From Amycolatopsis azurea DSM 43854 (GTDB lineage Bacteria; Actinomycetota; Actinomycetes; Mycobacteriales; Pseudonocardiaceae): DNA of 64,000 nt. The stretch is from positions 62,001-126,000 of the forward strand of contig NZ_MUXN01000020.1 of NCBI RefSeq assembly GCF_001995215.1, written 5' to 3'. The notes beneath the pieces are model-generated. The model did no database searches, was not told the origin of the DNA, and saw nothing but the letters and a program-made list of their open reading frames with translations. The position numbers were made by a program, and so were the translations under genes. Below are positions 54,868 through 63,187 of this stretch, piece by piece (positions within the stretch are counted from its first letter, which is position 1; the number at the start of each line of letters is the position of its first letter).

Positions 54868-55509
54868 CTAGCGGAGGGTAACCGCTATGGACCGTTCCAG
54901 CGAAGTGGCCGCGACCCGTGTCGCGATCTCCGAGGGCAGGGAGAGCAGCACCAAAGGTCCCTTGCTCCCGGTGCCGAGGGTCTTCGGGTCGCGGGTGCCC
55001 TGTTCGCCGACGGCCGCCACCACGGCCATGCTGGCCAGCACAGACGCCTCTCGTCCAGCCTCGGCGGCCGCGACGACGTCGACCCGCTGACCCGGCCTGA
55101 GCAGCTCGGCGACACCGGCGTCGGCGAGCCTCACCGGGACTGTCGAGCTTTCGGGATCACCCGATCCGGGGATGGCCGCGTCCAGCAGGCGGACGTCCGT
55201 CAGCGGTTCACCCGCCCGCGCCGCCCCGACGAGCATCCGCCCCTCCACCGAGGACCGCTGGCCGGTGGCGCCCTGTGGACGGACGTCGTCCGGGAGGTCG
55301 ACGAGTTCGAGGTCCCCGGCGCGCAGCAGCGACCCGGCCGGGAGGTCGCGGGCGGAGACCACGGTCGCGATGCCGGGCGCGCCACGCGCGGAGGCGGGCA
55401 GGAAGAGTACGACCAGGCCGCTGAGCAGCAGGGACAGGGCAAGCCAACGGCGGAGCAACCGCGCGGGCCTGCCGCGGAGTCTTCGCAGCACGGGCAGATC
55501 GTGGAACAC
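54868..55509 (-). CDS. SAF-domain protein (CpaB/RcpC-like)
   Basis: A 213-residue protein with one N-terminal membrane segment (LALSLLLSGLVVLFLP) preceded by arginines, then an extracytoplasmic SAF domain (VVSARDLPAGSLLRAGDLELVDLP) and the RcpC-type LRPGQRVDVVAAAE repeat. Such proteins guide pilus (Flp/Tad) assembly, but no tad genes are present here, so the role is open. GTG 55509. Confidence 0.8.
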   Translation of the reverse strand: MFHDLPVLRRLRGRPARLLRRWLALSLLLSGLVVLFLPASARGAPGIATVVSARDLPAGSLLRAGDLELVDLPDDVRPQGATGQRSSVEGRMLVGAARAGEPLTDVRLLDAAIPGSGDPESSTVPVRLADAGVAELLRPGQRVDVVAAAEAGREASVLASMAVVAAVGEQGTRDPKTLGTGSKGPLVLLSLPSEIATRVAATSLERSIAVTLR

Positions 55510-55624
55510 GGGATTCCCCTTCGTCGATCGGTGATGATCTCGACGCTAGGGGCCGGTGCGACACCTGGAAAGAACGAAAACCCCCGGCTGTGGATAACCG
55601 GGGGCCTGTGGACAACTCGGGACG

Positions 55625-55954
55625 TCAGGAAGCGGCGGCGGCCGTTTTCGTCGTACCCGTGGAGGAGGATGCCGAGCTCTTCGAGTCCGACTTCGACTCG
55701 ATCTTCGACTCCGACTTGCTCTCGGTCTTGGACTCGCTCTTGGCCGACGACGAGTTCGAGGTCGTATTGGCCTTCGAGTCGCGCGAGTCGTTGCGGTAGA
55801 ACCCGCTGCCCTTGAAGACCACGCCGACCGAGCTGAAGACCTTGCGAAGCGGGCCCGAGCACTGCGGGCACACGGTCAAGCTCGCGTCGGAGAACGACTG
55901 CACGGCCTCGAAAGCGTGGTCGCATTCCTTGCAGGCGTACTGGTAGGTGGGCAC
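55625..55954 (-). CDS. FmdB-like zinc-ribbon protein with low-complexity Ser/Lys/Glu tail
   Basis: A 109-residue protein. The N-terminal FmdB-type zinc ribbon has CKECDHAFEAVQ and CPQCSGPLRKVF, giving two CxxC pairs, followed by a short GSGFYRND segment. The second half is an almost pure Ser/Lys/Glu/Asp repeat (SESKTESKSESKIESKSDSK), highly charged and probably disordered. GTG 55954 has AAGGAG upstream. Function is unknown; the ribbon may bind nucleic acid or a protein partner. Confidence 0.85.
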   Translation of the reverse strand: MPTYQYACKECDHAFEAVQSFSDASLTVCPQCSGPLRKVFSSVGVVFKGSGFYRNDSRDSKANTTSNSSSAKSESKTESKSESKIESKSDSKSSASSSTGTTKTAAAAS

Positions 55955-56188
55955 TGCTGCTCCTTCGTGCATTGGCACTCAGCCGACAAGAGTGCTAACG
56001 CCACACGGTACCGGGGCATTCCGACGCAGGTCAAACAAGGTTTCCCAAGGTCACATGAGGACCTGGTCACGCACCCTCTCGCGTGCGGGATCGAGACCGG
56101 GTTTCGCCATGATGGTCATCACCTGATCAGGCAAGGCGCGTCCAGCCCCTCTAGATGTTGAATATCAAGGGGGGCTAGATTAGGCTGC

Positions 56189-56398
56189 GTGGTGAAGGCG
56201 ATGAAGTATCGAGACGTGCGGCGGGCACTACTCGACGAAAGCTGCGCTCACAAATCGACTCGGGGCAGTCATGAGAAGTGGGTGTGTCCTTGCGGGCGAC
56301 ATCAAGCGATCGTGCCCAACTACAAGAACGTCTCACCTGGAGTCGTGGACGACGTCATCAAGAAGCTCACGTGTCTCTCGAAGGGGTGGTTGCAGTGA
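56189..56398 (+). CDS. hicA: HicA-like toxin (mRNA interferase family)
   Basis: A protein of about 65-69 residues with the HicA dsRNA-binding-like signature GSHEKWVCPCGRH and VPNYKNVSPGVVDDVIKK. The catalytic His lies in SHEKW. GTG 56189, GTG 56192 or ATG 56201 could start it. Its TGA overlaps the next gene's GTG, the usual hicAB coupling. HicA cleaves mRNA when free of its antitoxin. Confidence 0.8.
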   Translation: MVKAMKYRDVRRALLDESCAHKSTRGSHEKWVCPCGRHQAIVPNYKNVSPGVVDDVIKKLTCLSKGWLQ

Positions 56399-56799
56399 CC
56401 GACACCTATGTCGTCGTGGCCAAGCGCTGGAAGCGCGGCTGGGAACTGCATGTCGACGGGGTCGGAGTCACGCAGGCGAGCACCCTGTCGAAGGCGGAGG
56501 CCGTCGCCCGTGAGTACATCGCGTTCGCTCTCGATCTCGACGACGAAACTTCCTTCGAAGTGGACGTCGTACCCCAGTTGGATGCCAAGCTTGCGGAGCA
56601 GGTCAGGTCGGCGCGCGCCGACGTGCGGGACGCGGAGCGCAGGCAACGCGAGGCCGCGGCGAAGCAGCGTGACGTGGCGAAGAAACTCGGAACTTCCGGT
56701 CTTTCGGGGCGGGAGATCGCCGCGGTACTGGGTTTGACCCCTCAGCGGGTGAGTCAGCTGATCGGGGGCAAGGGGAAGGGTGCGACCGCGGGCGGTTGA
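56395..56799 (+). CDS. hicB: HicB-like antitoxin with C-terminal HTH
   Basis: A 134-residue protein. Its N-terminus has a HicB-like fold (YVVVAKRWKRGWELHVDGVG), followed by a helical coiled region (RSARADVRDAERRQREAAAKQ) and a C-terminal helix-turn-helix (LSGREIAAVLGLTPQRVSQLIG) that could bind the operon's own promoter. It overlaps hicA by 4 nt. The AT-rich sequence TTGAATATCAAG lies upstream of hicA (about 56150-56180). Confidence 0.75.
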   Translation: MTDTYVVVAKRWKRGWELHVDGVGVTQASTLSKAEAVAREYIAFALDLDDETSFEVDVVPQLDAKLAEQVRSARADVRDAERRQREAAAKQRDVAKKLGTSGLSGREIAAVLGLTPQRVSQLIGGKGKGATAGG

Positions 56800-56824
56800 G
56801 CCCCTGAGCTGAACGGAGGCCACC

Positions 56825-57466
56825 ATGCCGGAAGCGAGCGAAGATCCCTTCGGCGGCAGGGCCCCGACCAGTCATGAGCGCATGACCGGCCTGCCCTGGG
56901 ACGCCTCGTACCACGAAGGCCCAGCTCCCTGGGACTTCGGCGGACCCCAGCCCGCCGTCGTCCGGGCGGCGGGAAGGTTCACCGGCACCGTGCTCGACGC
57001 GGGCTGCGGATCCGGTGAGAACGCGCTCCACCTCGCGTCCCGGGGCCTGAGCGTGCTGGGTGTCGACGTCGCCGAGACGGCTCTCGAAACCGCACGCGAG
57101 AAGAACCGGGAACGCGGGCTCGACGCCGAGTTCGTGACGGCGGACGCGCTCCACCTGGATCGGCTCCGACGTCGATTCGACACTGTGCTCGACTGCGGCC
57201 TCTTCCACGCTTTCGACGCCGACGAGCGCTTGGCGTACGTCAGAAGCCTCGAAGCGGTCACCAAAGGGACGCTGTACATCCTGTGTTTCAGCGACGGCGA
57301 GAACGCTGGGCCGCACCCCGTAGAACGCGAGGCGCTGACAAAGCCCTTCGGTGCAGGATGGCGCGTGAAGACCATCGAGGAGGAGCGCGTCCGGACCAGG
57401 TTCCACGACGAAAACGGCGCCCCGGCCTGGTTCGCGACGATCGAGAGAGAGCCGCCGGATGAGTGA
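56825..57466 (+). CDS. Class I SAM-dependent methyltransferase
   Basis: A 213-residue methyltransferase resembling the tellurite-resistance/thiopurine group: PWDASYHEGPAPWDFGGPQP at the N-terminus, motif I LDAGCGSGEN and SVLGVDVAE. The ending overlaps the downstream decarboxylase start by 8 nt. The substrate is unknown. Confidence 0.82.
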   Translation: MPEASEDPFGGRAPTSHERMTGLPWDASYHEGPAPWDFGGPQPAVVRAAGRFTGTVLDAGCGSGENALHLASRGLSVLGVDVAETALETAREKNRERGLDAEFVTADALHLDRLRRRFDTVLDCGLFHAFDADERLAYVRSLEAVTKGTLYILCFSDGENAGPHPVEREALTKPFGAGWRVKTIEEERVRTRFHDENGAPAWFATIEREPPDE

Positions 57467-58829
57467 GTTGCGAGACCTGCTGGCCGACGCCGCCGCCCGC
57501 GTGGCCGACTATCGCGAGAGCGTGGCCGACGTCCCGGTCTTCCCGGACGACACGTCGGGCGTCCGGGAAAAGCTCGGCGACCTGCCCGAGACGCCCGTCC
57601 CGCCCGCTGACGTCATCCGGCGGCTGGCCGACGCCGTCGAGCCCGCGCTGGTGGGGAGCACGGGGCCGAGGTACTTCGGCTTCGTCACCGGTGGCGCGCT
57701 CGACGCCGCGACGGCGGCCGACATGCTGGCGACCGGCTGGGATCAGCCCGCGTTCAACAAGGTCACCTCGCCGGCCGCCGCGATCGTCGAGGAGGTGGCG
57801 GGTGAGTGGCTCAAGGACGTCCTCGGCCTGCCGTCCGGCGCCTCCTTCGGGTTCGTGACCGGCGGACAGGGTGCGAACACGGTCGGCCTGGCCGCCGCCC
57901 GGCATCACGTGCTGGCCCAGGCGGGATGGGACGTCGAACGCCGCGGGCTGCACGGGGCGCCGCCGCTGCGGGTCGTCGCCAACGTGGAGCGGCACGCGAC
58001 GATCGACCGTTCCCTCCGTCTCCTCGGCCTGGGGACCGACGCCGTCCGGCCGGTCCGCGCGGACGACCAAGGCGCCATCGACATCGCCGATCTCGAGAAG
58101 GCGCTCGACGGGCCCGCAATCGTTTGCCTTCAGGCGGGCAACGTGAACACCGGAGCGTTCGACGACTTCGCCGCCGCGACGGAGATCGCCCACCGGCACG
58201 GCGCGTGGGTCCACGTCGACGGCGCTTTCGGGCTCTGGGCGGCCGCCGCTCCCGCGCTCAGGAGGCTGACCGCGGGACTGGAAACGGCCGACTCCTGGGC
58301 GGTCGACGGGCACAAGTGGCTCAACGTCCCCTACGACAGCGGGTACGCCTTCTGCGCTCATCCCGAGTCCCACATCGCGGCGATGTCGCTCACGGCCGCT
58401 TACCTGACCGGCCAAGGCGATGGTGGCGTGAGAGCGCCGAGCGACTTCGTGCCGGAGTCCTCCCGCCGGGCGCGCGGATTCGCCACCTGGGCGGCACTCA
58501 GTGAGTTGGGCCGCACGGGGATCGCCGAGATGATCGAGCGATGCTGCGCCCTCGCCCGCCGGTTCGCCGGGAAACTCGACGCGTGCGACGGCGTCACCGT
58601 CGTGAACGACGTGGTGCTGAACCAGGTGCTCGTCGACTTCGGCGACGACACGGAGCGCGTGGTCGAGGCCGTCCAGCGCTCCGGCGAGTGCTGGATGGGC
58701 GCGACCACCTGGCGCGGCCGGCGCCTGATGCGCATCTCCGTGTCCAACTGGAGCACGACCGAGGCGGACGTCGACCGAGCTGTCGAAGCGATCAAGGCGG
58801 CTCGTGAAACCACGAAGAGAAAGAACTGA
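57459..58829 (+). CDS. Group II PLP-dependent decarboxylase / aminotransferase-like enzyme
   Basis: A 456-residue fold-type I PLP enzyme of the aromatic amino-acid/glutamate decarboxylase group. GGQGANTVGLAAARHH is near 130, VDGAFGLWA contains the PLP-contacting Asp, and SWAVDGHKWLNVPYDSG carries the Schiff-base Lys. ATG 57459 lies within the upstream methyltransferase gene, indicating coupling. It might decarboxylate an aromatic or acidic amino acid, but some family members have other activities. Confidence 0.85.
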   Translation: MSELRDLLADAAARVADYRESVADVPVFPDDTSGVREKLGDLPETPVPPADVIRRLADAVEPALVGSTGPRYFGFVTGGALDAATAADMLATGWDQPAFNKVTSPAAAIVEEVAGEWLKDVLGLPSGASFGFVTGGQGANTVGLAAARHHVLAQAGWDVERRGLHGAPPLRVVANVERHATIDRSLRLLGLGTDAVRPVRADDQGAIDIADLEKALDGPAIVCLQAGNVNTGAFDDFAAATEIAHRHGAWVHVDGAFGLWAAAAPALRRLTAGLETADSWAVDGHKWLNVPYDSGYAFCAHPESHIAAMSLTAAYLTGQGDGGVRAPSDFVPESSRRARGFATWAALSELGRTGIAEMIERCCALARRFAGKLDACDGVTVVNDVVLNQVLVDFGDDTERVVEAVQRSGECWMGATTWRGRRLMRISVSNWSTTEADVDRAVEAIKAARETTKRKN

Positions 58830-58834
58830 AAAAC

Positions 58835-59122
58835 ATGACTGACAAGACACCGCAGGAAATCGACGTGACGTTCACGGCCGAGGTCATCCCCGACTCGAAC
58901 AGCGGCTGGCCGTGTGTGAACATGCCGGGCTCCGCGGAGTTCTTCGGCACCGGCAAGGCCGTCAAGGTCGTCGGCACCGTGGACGGCCACGACTACGAGG
59001 TGAGCATGCTGCCGATCGGCGGCGGCGTCCACATGATGCCGCTGCGCAAACCCTTCCGGAAGGTGATCCGGAAGGAGATCGGAGACCAGGTCACCGTGCA
59101 TCTGACCAGGCGGATTTCCTAG
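58835..59122 (+). CDS. DUF1905-family small protein
   Basis: A 95-residue beta-rich protein matching the DUF1905 pattern: FTAEVIPDSNSGWPCVNMP, an FGTGKAVKVVGTVDG turn, and MPLRKPFRKVIRKEIGDQV. It starts 5 bp after the decarboxylase stop and is probably co-transcribed with it. Function is unknown. Confidence 0.78.
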   Translation: MTDKTPQEIDVTFTAEVIPDSNSGWPCVNMPGSAEFFGTGKAVKVVGTVDGHDYEVSMLPIGGGVHMMPLRKPFRKVIRKEIGDQVTVHLTRRIS

Positions 59123-59183
59123 CCGGCGCGACCGATCAGGAATCGAGAAGCGCCGAGAACCGGTCTCACCTAGCGTGACCATC

Positions 59184-59591
59184 ATGGACATCGCCATTCA
59201 CGGGAGCTTCCTCCCGCAGACCGATCCTGAAGCCGCGCTGACGTTCTACCGCGACGTCCTCGGCTTCGAGGTGCGCAACGACGTCGGCTACGACGGCATG
59301 CGCTGGATCACCGTCGGCCCGCCGGGGCAGCCCGTGTCGATCGTGCTGCACCCGCCGGCCGTCGACCCGGGTATCACCGACGACGAACGCCGCGTCATCG
59401 GCGAGATGATCGCCAAGGGCACGTACGCGGGCATCCTGTTCTCCTCCGATGACCTCGACGGTCTCTTCAAACACCTGCAGGACGCGGGCGCCGAGATCAT
59501 CCAGGAGCCGACCGACCAGCCGTACGGCCTGCGCGACGGCGCCGTCCGCGACCCGTCCGGGAACCTGATCCGTATCCAGCAGCGCGTCTGA
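59184..59591 (+). CDS. VOC (glyoxalase/bleomycin-resistance fold) protein
   Basis: A 135-residue paired beta-alpha-beta protein: FLPQTDPEAALTFYRDVLGF at the N-terminus, GMRWITVGPP and a C-terminal DGAVRDPSGNLIRI. It could be a lyase, dioxygenase or binding protein. ATG 59184 matches the usual N-terminus; GTG 59175 is also possible. A terminator hairpin follows at 59600. Confidence 0.83.
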   Translation: MDIAIHGSFLPQTDPEAALTFYRDVLGFEVRNDVGYDGMRWITVGPPGQPVSIVLHPPAVDPGITDDERRVIGEMIAKGTYAGILFSSDDLDGLFKHLQDAGAEIIQEPTDQPYGLRDGAVRDPSGNLIRIQQRV

Positions 59592-59599
59592 GCCGGCAG

Positions 59600-59626
59600 G
59601 CGGCCGCCGCTCCGGGCGGCGGCCGC
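59600..59626. terminator. GC hairpin after VOC gene
   Basis: GCGGCCGCC (59600-59608) pairs with GGCGGCCGC (59618-59626) over a 9-nt loop, 9 bp after the VOC stop. No U-tract follows. Confidence 0.6.
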
Positions 59627-59974
59627 GTTCGCGGTGAGGTGACGGCACCTCGCCGGGCACGTCCACTATGGATGGTCGGGGCGCTGTTCCGATGATGTGC
59701 CGATCGAAGCCACAGGAATTCCTCCTTCCGTATTCGCAAATTTCTAAACATGTCGCGACGAAATCGGTGAAAAAGATCGAGCTTTAACGCGAAAAGTGGA
59801 ATGAAGTGAATTCGGACCTGCTCTGACTTTCTGTGTTCGCGCGTTCGTGTGGCTGCATCGAATGGCCTAGCGTCGCGAACATTGGAGTCAATGTTCGAGT
59901 TCGTTGGTTGCCTTGGGCGCGGGGCCTCTGTAAAGGTCGTCAGGCCAGAACGCGAGACCGACGGGGAGAAGCGT
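59627..59974 (+). promoter_or_regulatory. AT-richer promoter region of the ParA-SAP-RAMA operon
   Basis: The stretch from about 59700 to 59850 is visibly AT-richer (ATTCGCAAATTTCTAAAC, GAAAAGTGGAATGAAG) than its surroundings and contains no gene. It is the probable promoter region of the three-gene operon that starts at 59975. The frame of the first gene remains open upstream, but I saw no ribosome site before GGGGA ahead of 59975. Confidence 0.4.
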
Positions 59975-60919
59975 ATGCGGGTCGTGGCGGTCATGAACTA
60001 CAAGGGCGGTGTGGGAAAGACGACGCTCACCGCGAACTTGGGAGCGGTCGCCGCGAGCCGCGGTCTCCGGGTGCTGCTCCTCGATCTCGATCCGCAGACG
60101 AATTTGACCTTCTCCTTCTTCTCGGTCGACGAATGGCATGATCGGCTCAAGGACAGCCGGACGATCAAGCAATGGTATGGCACCGAATCGCCCGGCAACG
60201 AGGTGTCGCTCGCCGATTTGATCGTCACTCCCGAGCGGGCCAACCACGTTCTCAAGGAAACCGGTGGTCAGCTCGATCTGATCTCCTCACATCTCGGCCT
60301 CATCGACATAGACCTCGAACTCGCCGCTCGGCTGGGTGGGACGACGACTCTCGACGGGTCGAAGCGAAAGTTCCTGGATCTGCACGGCTGTCTGCGAGCC
60401 GCGCTGGAAGACGGCCGGTTCAGCGGGTACGACCTGGTCCTCATCGACTGTGCGCCGAACTTCGGCCTCGTCACCAAGACCGCGATCGTGGCCAGCGAGC
60501 AGATCCTCGTACCGGCGAAGGCGGACTATCTGTCCACGCTGGGATTGGACTATCTGGCGGGCAACTGCGGGAAACTGGTGGAGCAGTTCAACGACTTCGT
60601 CAACCACAAGGGTGGTAGCGGCGGTCATCGGGCGATCGATCCGAGCTTCTTGGGAGTGGTCTTCACGATGGTGCAGATCTACTCGCAGCAAGTAGTCCTC
60701 GCGCAGCACACCTACATCGAGGAGGTACGCCTGAACTCCCGGGTCCCCGTACTGGACAGCAAGATCCGCAACAGCCCGCGGCACTTCGGCGACGCCGGTG
60801 AGAGCGGTGTACCGGCGATGCTGGGTGCTTCCGCGAAGGATGAGGTCGTCAGGGAGTTCGACCGGCTGGCGGACGAGGTGCTGGGTGCGCTCGCCTTGCC
60901 GTCGGGTGGCCACCGGTGA
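59975..60919 (+). CDS. ParA/MinD-type ATPase
   Basis: A 314-residue deviant-Walker ATPase. MNYKGGVGKTTLTANLG is the KGGVGKT motif (Walker A' near 9-17). DLDPQTNLT follows near 43, and LIDCAPNFG corresponds to the Walker B region. The middle of the protein (SRTIKQWYGTE, GLIDIDLELAARLGG) is unlike plasmid ParA. ATG 59975 follows GGGGAGAAGC; the frame continues upstream without signals. Its TGA overlaps the next GTG. Such ATPases position or load partner complexes on DNA or membranes. The partners here are the two downstream proteins by context. Confidence 0.8.
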   Translation: MRVVAVMNYKGGVGKTTLTANLGAVAASRGLRVLLLDLDPQTNLTFSFFSVDEWHDRLKDSRTIKQWYGTESPGNEVSLADLIVTPERANHVLKETGGQLDLISSHLGLIDIDLELAARLGGTTTLDGSKRKFLDLHGCLRAALEDGRFSGYDLVLIDCAPNFGLVTKTAIVASEQILVPAKADYLSTLGLDYLAGNCGKLVEQFNDFVNHKGGSGGHRAIDPSFLGVVFTMVQIYSQQVVLAQHTYIEEVRLNSRVPVLDSKIRNSPRHFGDAGESGVPAMLGASAKDEVVREFDRLADEVLGALALPSGGHR

Positions 60920-61575
60920 ACGAGCTGAAGAGCGTCGTCGCGCTGCAAGCCAGGGTGTACGAGTTCCTTGAGCGACAAGACGAGGCCACCCTGCTGGCGA
61001 TTGTCAGTGGGGAAGCCCGGCTCGCCATCTCGCGCGACGGTGACACACAGGTCTCATCGTCCGGCCCCGCGCCGGAGGCCCTGCTGCCCTCCGGCGATCC
61101 GGAACTCGTCGCGCAGGAGCTTTCGAAACCGGCATCGGAGGATCAGCGACGGATCTTCTTGCGAGCGACCGGGTTACCCGTGACCGGACTGCGGAGGGTG
61201 GCCAGGTTGCGTGGCTTGCGCGGCTACAGTGGTCTCACCAAAGCCGGACTCATCGATCACTTGGCTTCCCCGGGAACTGAACAGCTCGGCACGCCGCGGA
61301 AGAGCCGACAGGCGAAGGTGGCGCTCCAGCCGGAAACCGCGCGGGCGGACGCGGAAGTGGCGTCCATCGCCGCACGGCTTCGTGAAATGGAGACTGTCGA
61401 AGAAGGAGCTGCCTACCTCGACACTCTTCAGCTGGACCGGGACGGCCTTCGTGCCCTCGCGGCCGCACTGCAACTCACCCGGGTCGATCGCCTGAACCAG
61501 GCGGAACTCGAGAAGAGGGTGCTCAAGCAGGCGATCGGGTCTCGCCGCAAGTTCTCCGGCCTGGGGAAGTGGTGA
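60916..61575 (+). CDS. Unknown protein with SAP/Rho-N-like motif
   Basis: A 219-residue helical protein. LRGLRGYSGLTKAGLIDHLAS at about 95-115 resembles a SAP or Rho N-terminal DNA-binding helix-extended-helix. A second similar element, LDRDGLRALAAALQL...LNQAELEKRVLKQ, lies near the C-terminus, followed by a basic SRRKFSGLGKW end. GTG 60916 overlaps the ParA-like stop and its own stop overlaps the next GTG. DNA binding is plausible; it may be the ParB-like adaptor of the operon. I recognise no homologue. Confidence 0.55.
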   Translation: MNELKSVVALQARVYEFLERQDEATLLAIVSGEARLAISRDGDTQVSSSGPAPEALLPSGDPELVAQELSKPASEDQRRIFLRATGLPVTGLRRVARLRGLRGYSGLTKAGLIDHLASPGTEQLGTPRKSRQAKVALQPETARADAEVASIAARLREMETVEEGAAYLDTLQLDRDGLRALAAALQLTRVDRLNQAELEKRVLKQAIGSRRKFSGLGKW

Positions 61576-62978
61576 GCGCGATGACGGAGGGGACCACCGA
61601 GAGCAGCGGCCGGACGATGCACCTTATCCGCGGGCGGCGGGTCACGGTTCTGGACTTGCTGGACGCCGGGCTGGTCGGGGTAGGGGAGAAGCTCAGGTTC
61701 ACGCGGAGCCGGATCGGTGCCGTCTACGACGCGACGGTGACAGAAAAAGGGCGGATCCGGCTCGTCCCGGACGGCGAGGAATTCCGCTCGCCATCCCGGG
61801 CGGCCATGGTGGCAGCCGGCATGCGGGCGGTCGACGGCTGGCATGCGTGGCATGTGGTCGACCAGGGCCGGATGCTGGACGCTGTTCGTCAGGAACTGCT
61901 GGACCGGGCGATTTCGACGGCGGCGGCCGCGGCCAACCGGCAGAACGAAGACGTGGACCGGCAACGGATCCATTCGCGCTTGCGGGAGGCGCGTGGTCGC
62001 GCGGACGAGCGGAACCCCGAGAGCTTCTCGGTCCGTGACCTCCTGGCGCTTTGGGGGGTGAAGGATCGTGGCGACCAGGTCAGTCAGATCGAAGCGGATC
62101 TCGCGAACCACGGATTGGTGACTTCGCCCAGCTTCAGGGCGGTGACCCTCGACACGACGGTTTCGCTGATCACGCCACCCGACGAGGAAGACGAGCCACC
62201 GGAGGCGGGAAGGTCTGGAATGGACAATCTCCCGGTCGCGGAGGACGACGAGGGCGGTGACGACCTGAACGTCCGTCTGACGGTGGGAAATCTGTCTCCT
62301 CTGCGTGGTGTCGAGTCTGTGAGTCCCAACAGCACGCTCGAAGAAGCGATCACGAAGATGCTTCTCAACGACTACTCGCAGCTCGCGGTCCTGAGCGGCC
62401 CCCGTAACCTGCGAGGTGCCGTCACGTGGCGCTCGGTCGCGCAGGCGATGCACCAGAGGCCCGAGGCGAGCGTCGCCGATGCGATCGATCCTCTGGTGGA
62501 GGTCGTTCCCTACGATCGCGACCTCTTCGAGGTGCTTCCTACGTTGCAGCAGCGCGATTTCGTCTTCGTCTTGAACGAAAGCAAGGTCATCGAGGGCATT
62601 GTCACGACCGCCGATGTCGCGCAGCGCTACGGCGAGCTGGCTACGCCGTTCTTCCAGCTGGGTGAGCTGGATCAAACGCTCCGCTGGATTCTGGGGCGCT
62701 CTTTCGACGTCGAATCCATTCGGCCGTATTGCAACAGGAAGGTCGAGAGCTTCGATCAGCTCACCATTGGTGACTACCTGCGCGTACTGGAGAACAACGA
62801 GGCATGGGCGAAGTTGGGCTGGCCATTGGATCGCTCCGCTTTCATCGAGCGGCTGGACGCGATCCGGGTCATCCGCAACAAGGTCATGCACTTTCATCCG
62901 GACCCGGTGCCGGAGGACGCGGTCGAAAAGCTGCGACGGTTCAACCGGCTGTTGCACCAATACCGCGACCTGGCCTAG
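61572..62978 (+). CDS. RAMA + tandem CBS + C-terminal HEPN-like protein
   Basis: A 468-residue multi-domain protein. An N-terminal RAMA-like domain (about 15-97) reads VTVLDLLDAGLVGVGEKLRF, then VTEKGRIRLVPDGEEFRSPS and VDGWHAWHVV. RAMA domains are linked to DNA-methylation systems. After a linker, two CBS-type repeats (about 245-350) contain DYSQLAVLSGPRNLRGAVTW and RDFVFVLNESKVIEGIVTT. The C-terminal ~95 residues end LDAIRVIRNKVMHFHPDP, where R-NKVM-H fits the Rx4H motif of HEPN ribonucleases. GTG 61572 overlaps the upstream stop. I infer ligand-gated RNase or effector activity; this domain combination with ParA is unfamiliar to me. Confidence 0.65.
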   Translation: MSAMTEGTTESSGRTMHLIRGRRVTVLDLLDAGLVGVGEKLRFTRSRIGAVYDATVTEKGRIRLVPDGEEFRSPSRAAMVAAGMRAVDGWHAWHVVDQGRMLDAVRQELLDRAISTAAAAANRQNEDVDRQRIHSRLREARGRADERNPESFSVRDLLALWGVKDRGDQVSQIEADLANHGLVTSPSFRAVTLDTTVSLITPPDEEDEPPEAGRSGMDNLPVAEDDEGGDDLNVRLTVGNLSPLRGVESVSPNSTLEEAITKMLLNDYSQLAVLSGPRNLRGAVTWRSVAQAMHQRPEASVADAIDPLVEVVPYDRDLFEVLPTLQQRDFVFVLNESKVIEGIVTTADVAQRYGELATPFFQLGELDQTLRWILGRSFDVESIRPYCNRKVESFDQLTIGDYLRVLENNEAWAKLGWPLDRSAFIERLDAIRVIRNKVMHFHPDPVPEDAVEKLRRFNRLLHQYRDLA

Positions 62979-62992
62979 CCGGGACGAAACGC

Positions 62993-63026
62993 AAGAGACC
63001 CGTGACTCATGAGTCGCGGGTCTCTT
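62993..63026. terminator. Strong hairpin terminator of the ParA-SAP-RAMA operon
   Basis: AAGAGACCCGTGACTC (62993-63008) pairs with GAGTCGCGGGTCTCTT (63011-63026) with one mismatch and a 2-nt loop. It lies 14 bp after the stop of the RAMA-CBS gene and 8 bp before the tRNA-Ala fragment, so it would also insulate the tRNA scar. Confidence 0.85.
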
Positions 63027-63033
63027 GGATCTG

Positions 63034-63075
63034 TGGAGCTGAGGGGAATCGAACCCCTGACCTTCTCGATGCGAA
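63034..63075 (-). repeat. Truncated 3' half of tRNA-Ala(CGC), left end of a second integrated element
   Basis: The reverse complement reads TTCGCATCGAG, AAGGTC, AGGGG TTCGATT CCCCT, then CAGCTCCA. These are the anticodon loop (CGC), variable loop, T-arm and 3' acceptor of tRNA-Ala. The D-arm and 5' acceptor strand are absent: the sequence after 63075 is unrelated (ctgtcggcatcgacg). By the same geometry as the BREX island this marks an attachment site, with the element extending right and the intact tRNA beyond the window. Confidence 0.75.
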
Positions 63076-63171
63076 CTGTCGGCATCGACGTTTCCGCAGG
63101 TCACTGAGGTCATGCCCAAGGCCATAGACGCTGCTGACGGTCGCTCATGGTCGATGGCGTTGCTGTACTTT

Positions 63172-63187
63172 GCTGCTGTACAGCAGC
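63172..63187. repeat. Perfect 16-bp palindrome GCTGCTGTACAGCAGC
   Basis: GCTGCTGTACAGCAGC is its own reverse complement. A half-copy, GCTGTAC, lies 10 bp upstream (about 63162). It falls in the non-coding stretch after the tRNA-Ala fragment and could be an operator of the incoming element. Confidence 0.6.

Noticed and set aside
63034..63075. An intact tRNA-Ala gene
   Set aside because: The 5' half is replaced by unrelated sequence directly after the anticodon loop.
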